From Gemmatimonadota bacterium (GTDB taxonomy: Bacteria > Gemmatimonadota > Gemmatimonadetes > Longimicrobiales > Longimicrobiaceae), in the NCBI GenBank assembly GCA_019240375.1, contig JAFAYN010000279.1:1-11091 (forward strand): 11,091 bases of DNA, given 5' to 3'. The position numbers and the translations under genes are program-made. The notes beneath the pieces are model-generated. The model did no database searches. It was not told the DNA's origin and saw only the letters and a list, made by a program, of their open reading frames with translations. Position 1 is the stretch's first letter; each line of letters starts with the position of its first letter. Positions 10,347 to 11,091 of this stretch are shown here, in pieces.

Positions 10347-10796
10347 ATGAGCAGGATCATGGCCCTGGACTACGGAGCGCGCCGGATCGGCGTGGCGCTC
10401 TCCGACCCGACGCGCACCATCGCGTCCCCCCTCACCACCTTGGTGCGCCGCGCTGGGAAGCGCCCGCCCTGGGCGGAGATCGCCCGGCTGATCGAGCAGC
10501 ACGAGGTGGCCGAGCTGGTGGTGGGGCTCCCCCTCGACCTGAAGGGTAACGAGGGGGAGTGGGCGGCGGAGGTGCGCGGCTTCGGCGACCAGCTCGCCCG
10601 GCGCAGCGGCCTCCCCGTGCACTGGGTGGACGAGCGTTTCACTTCCATCCAGGCGGAGGAGACGGTGCGTGGGATGGGATTGAAGCGCAGCCAGCGCGAG
10701 GACAAGGCGAGGATCGACTCCACCGCCGCCGCGTACATCCTGCGTGCCTTCCTGGACACACCGACGCCACCCGCGACGACGCCCGATGAGCCGTAA
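10347..10796 (+). CDS. ruvX: RuvX/YqgF family putative Holliday-junction resolvase / pre-16S rRNA nuclease
   Basis: 149 residues with an RNase H-like nuclease fold. Members process the 5' end of 16S rRNA and resolve Holliday junctions in vitro. Landmarks: Asp8 in ALDYGARRIGVALSDP, Glu69 in GLPLDLKGNEG, Asp95 in VDERFTSIQAE and Asp124 in IDSTAAAYIL, which supply the acidic catalytic residues. Start ATG 10347 gives MSRIMALDYG; GTG 10338 and ATG 10359 are in-frame alternatives. The GGAG at 10340-10343 is only three nt from ATG 10347, so the exact start is uncertain. Its end overlaps mltG by 11 nt. The ruvX-mltG neighbourhood is frequent in bacteria. Confidence 0.95.
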   Translation: MSRIMALDYGARRIGVALSDPTRTIASPLTTLVRRAGKRPPWAEIARLIEQHEVAELVVGLPLDLKGNEGEWAAEVRGFGDQLARRSGLPVHWVDERFTSIQAEETVRGMGLKRSQREDKARIDSTAAAYILRAFLDTPTPPATTPDEP

Positions 10797-11091
10797 AGGA
10801 TCGACCCTCGGCGCCCTGCTCCTGGGCACCCTCCTCCTGGCGGGGTGCGGCGGCAGCGGGAGCGGCGCCCCCGTACGCGTCACCATCCCGCAGGGGAGCG
10901 GGCTCGCAGCCGTGTCCGACACCCTGGGCGCGCACGGGATCATCCGCTGGCCCGCGGGCTTCCGCCTGTACGGCCGGTGGAAGGGAGCCACCTCGGCGCT
11001 GAAGCCCGGCGTGTACGAGATGCGCCGCGGCACCGGCTGGGACGTCGCGCTGCACAAGATCGTCTCCGGCGACGTGGTGAAGGTGCGGGTG
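10786..11091 (+). CDS. mltG: Endolytic murein transglycosylase MltG/YceG, N-terminal part (cut by window edge)
   Basis: First 102 residues, no stop before the window end; the full protein should be about 330-350. It cleaves nascent glycan strands and so sets peptidoglycan strand length. After the signal, the segment with VRVTIPQGSGLAAVSDTL, IIRWPAGFRLYGRW and ALKPGVYEM matches the first LysM-like subdomain of MltG; the catalytic Glu lies further on, outside the window. The N-terminus is SRKG, a hydrophobic stretch and LLLAGC, a lipobox with Cys21 followed by Gly-Gly. Most MltG proteins are held by a single uncleaved helix, so the lipoprotein form is a variant. It begins inside ruvX (11-nt overlap) with no clear Shine-Dalgarno, suggesting translational coupling. 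Confidence 0.88.
   Translation, partial: MSRKGSTLGALLLGTLLLAGCGGSGSGAPVRVTIPQGSGLAAVSDTLGAHGIIRWPAGFRLYGRWKGATSALKPGVYEMRRGTGWDVALHKIVSGDVVKVRV

Overview
This is a GC-rich bacterial window from a Gram-negative organism with a Bacteroidota-like outer-membrane uptake system. The mix of a SusC/RagA-type TonB receptor with very high GC, a V4R protein, and a ruvX-mltG pair fits Gemmatimonadota (Longimicrobium-like) best. That placement is an inference from gene content and base composition; no rRNA or marker gene here settles it.

Layout, minus-strand half (1-6044). The left edge cuts a SusC/RagA TonB-linked outer-membrane receptor (1-2285), so its C-terminal barrel is missing. It is preceded by a 373-nt gene-free leader with nested inverted repeats. 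Upstream lies tyrosyl-tRNA synthetase (2659-3891). Between tyrS and the next minus-strand unit sits one small plus-strand gene (4015-4236) whose product looks like the DUF3343 'Se/S carrier-like' family; it is divergent from tyrS and converges on otsA with only 10 nt between stop codons. The next unit is a small YtxH-like membrane protein (5802-6044) followed by a GT20 trehalose-6-phosphate synthase (4247-5776).

Layout, plus-strand half (6272-11091). A divergent intergenic region with a candidate promoter starts a tight four-gene unit: a stand-alone receiver protein, a receiver-GGDEF diguanylate cyclase, NAD-dependent DNA ligase LigA and a V4R-domain protein. Every junction is a 4-nt stop/start overlap (TTGA, ATGA, ATGA), which implies translational coupling. 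The unit closes with a strong intrinsic terminator (10309-10332). Only 14 nt beyond the T-run begins ruvX (YqgF Holliday-junction resolvase-like), which overlaps mltG (endolytic murein transglycosylase, cut by the right edge). This MltG carries a lipoprotein-type signal instead of an ordinary membrane anchor.

Working together: most genes are housekeeping (translation, ligation, rRNA/Holliday processing, peptidoglycan, osmoprotectant). The points that stand out are the fusion of a two-component/c-di-GMP module with LigA and a V4R sensor-like protein in one coupled operon, the terminator placed directly against ruvX, the lipobox on MltG, and the structured leader of the TonB receptor. I see no tRNA, rRNA, CRISPR array, insertion sequence or phage gene. 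The very long antisense reading frames are composition artefacts.
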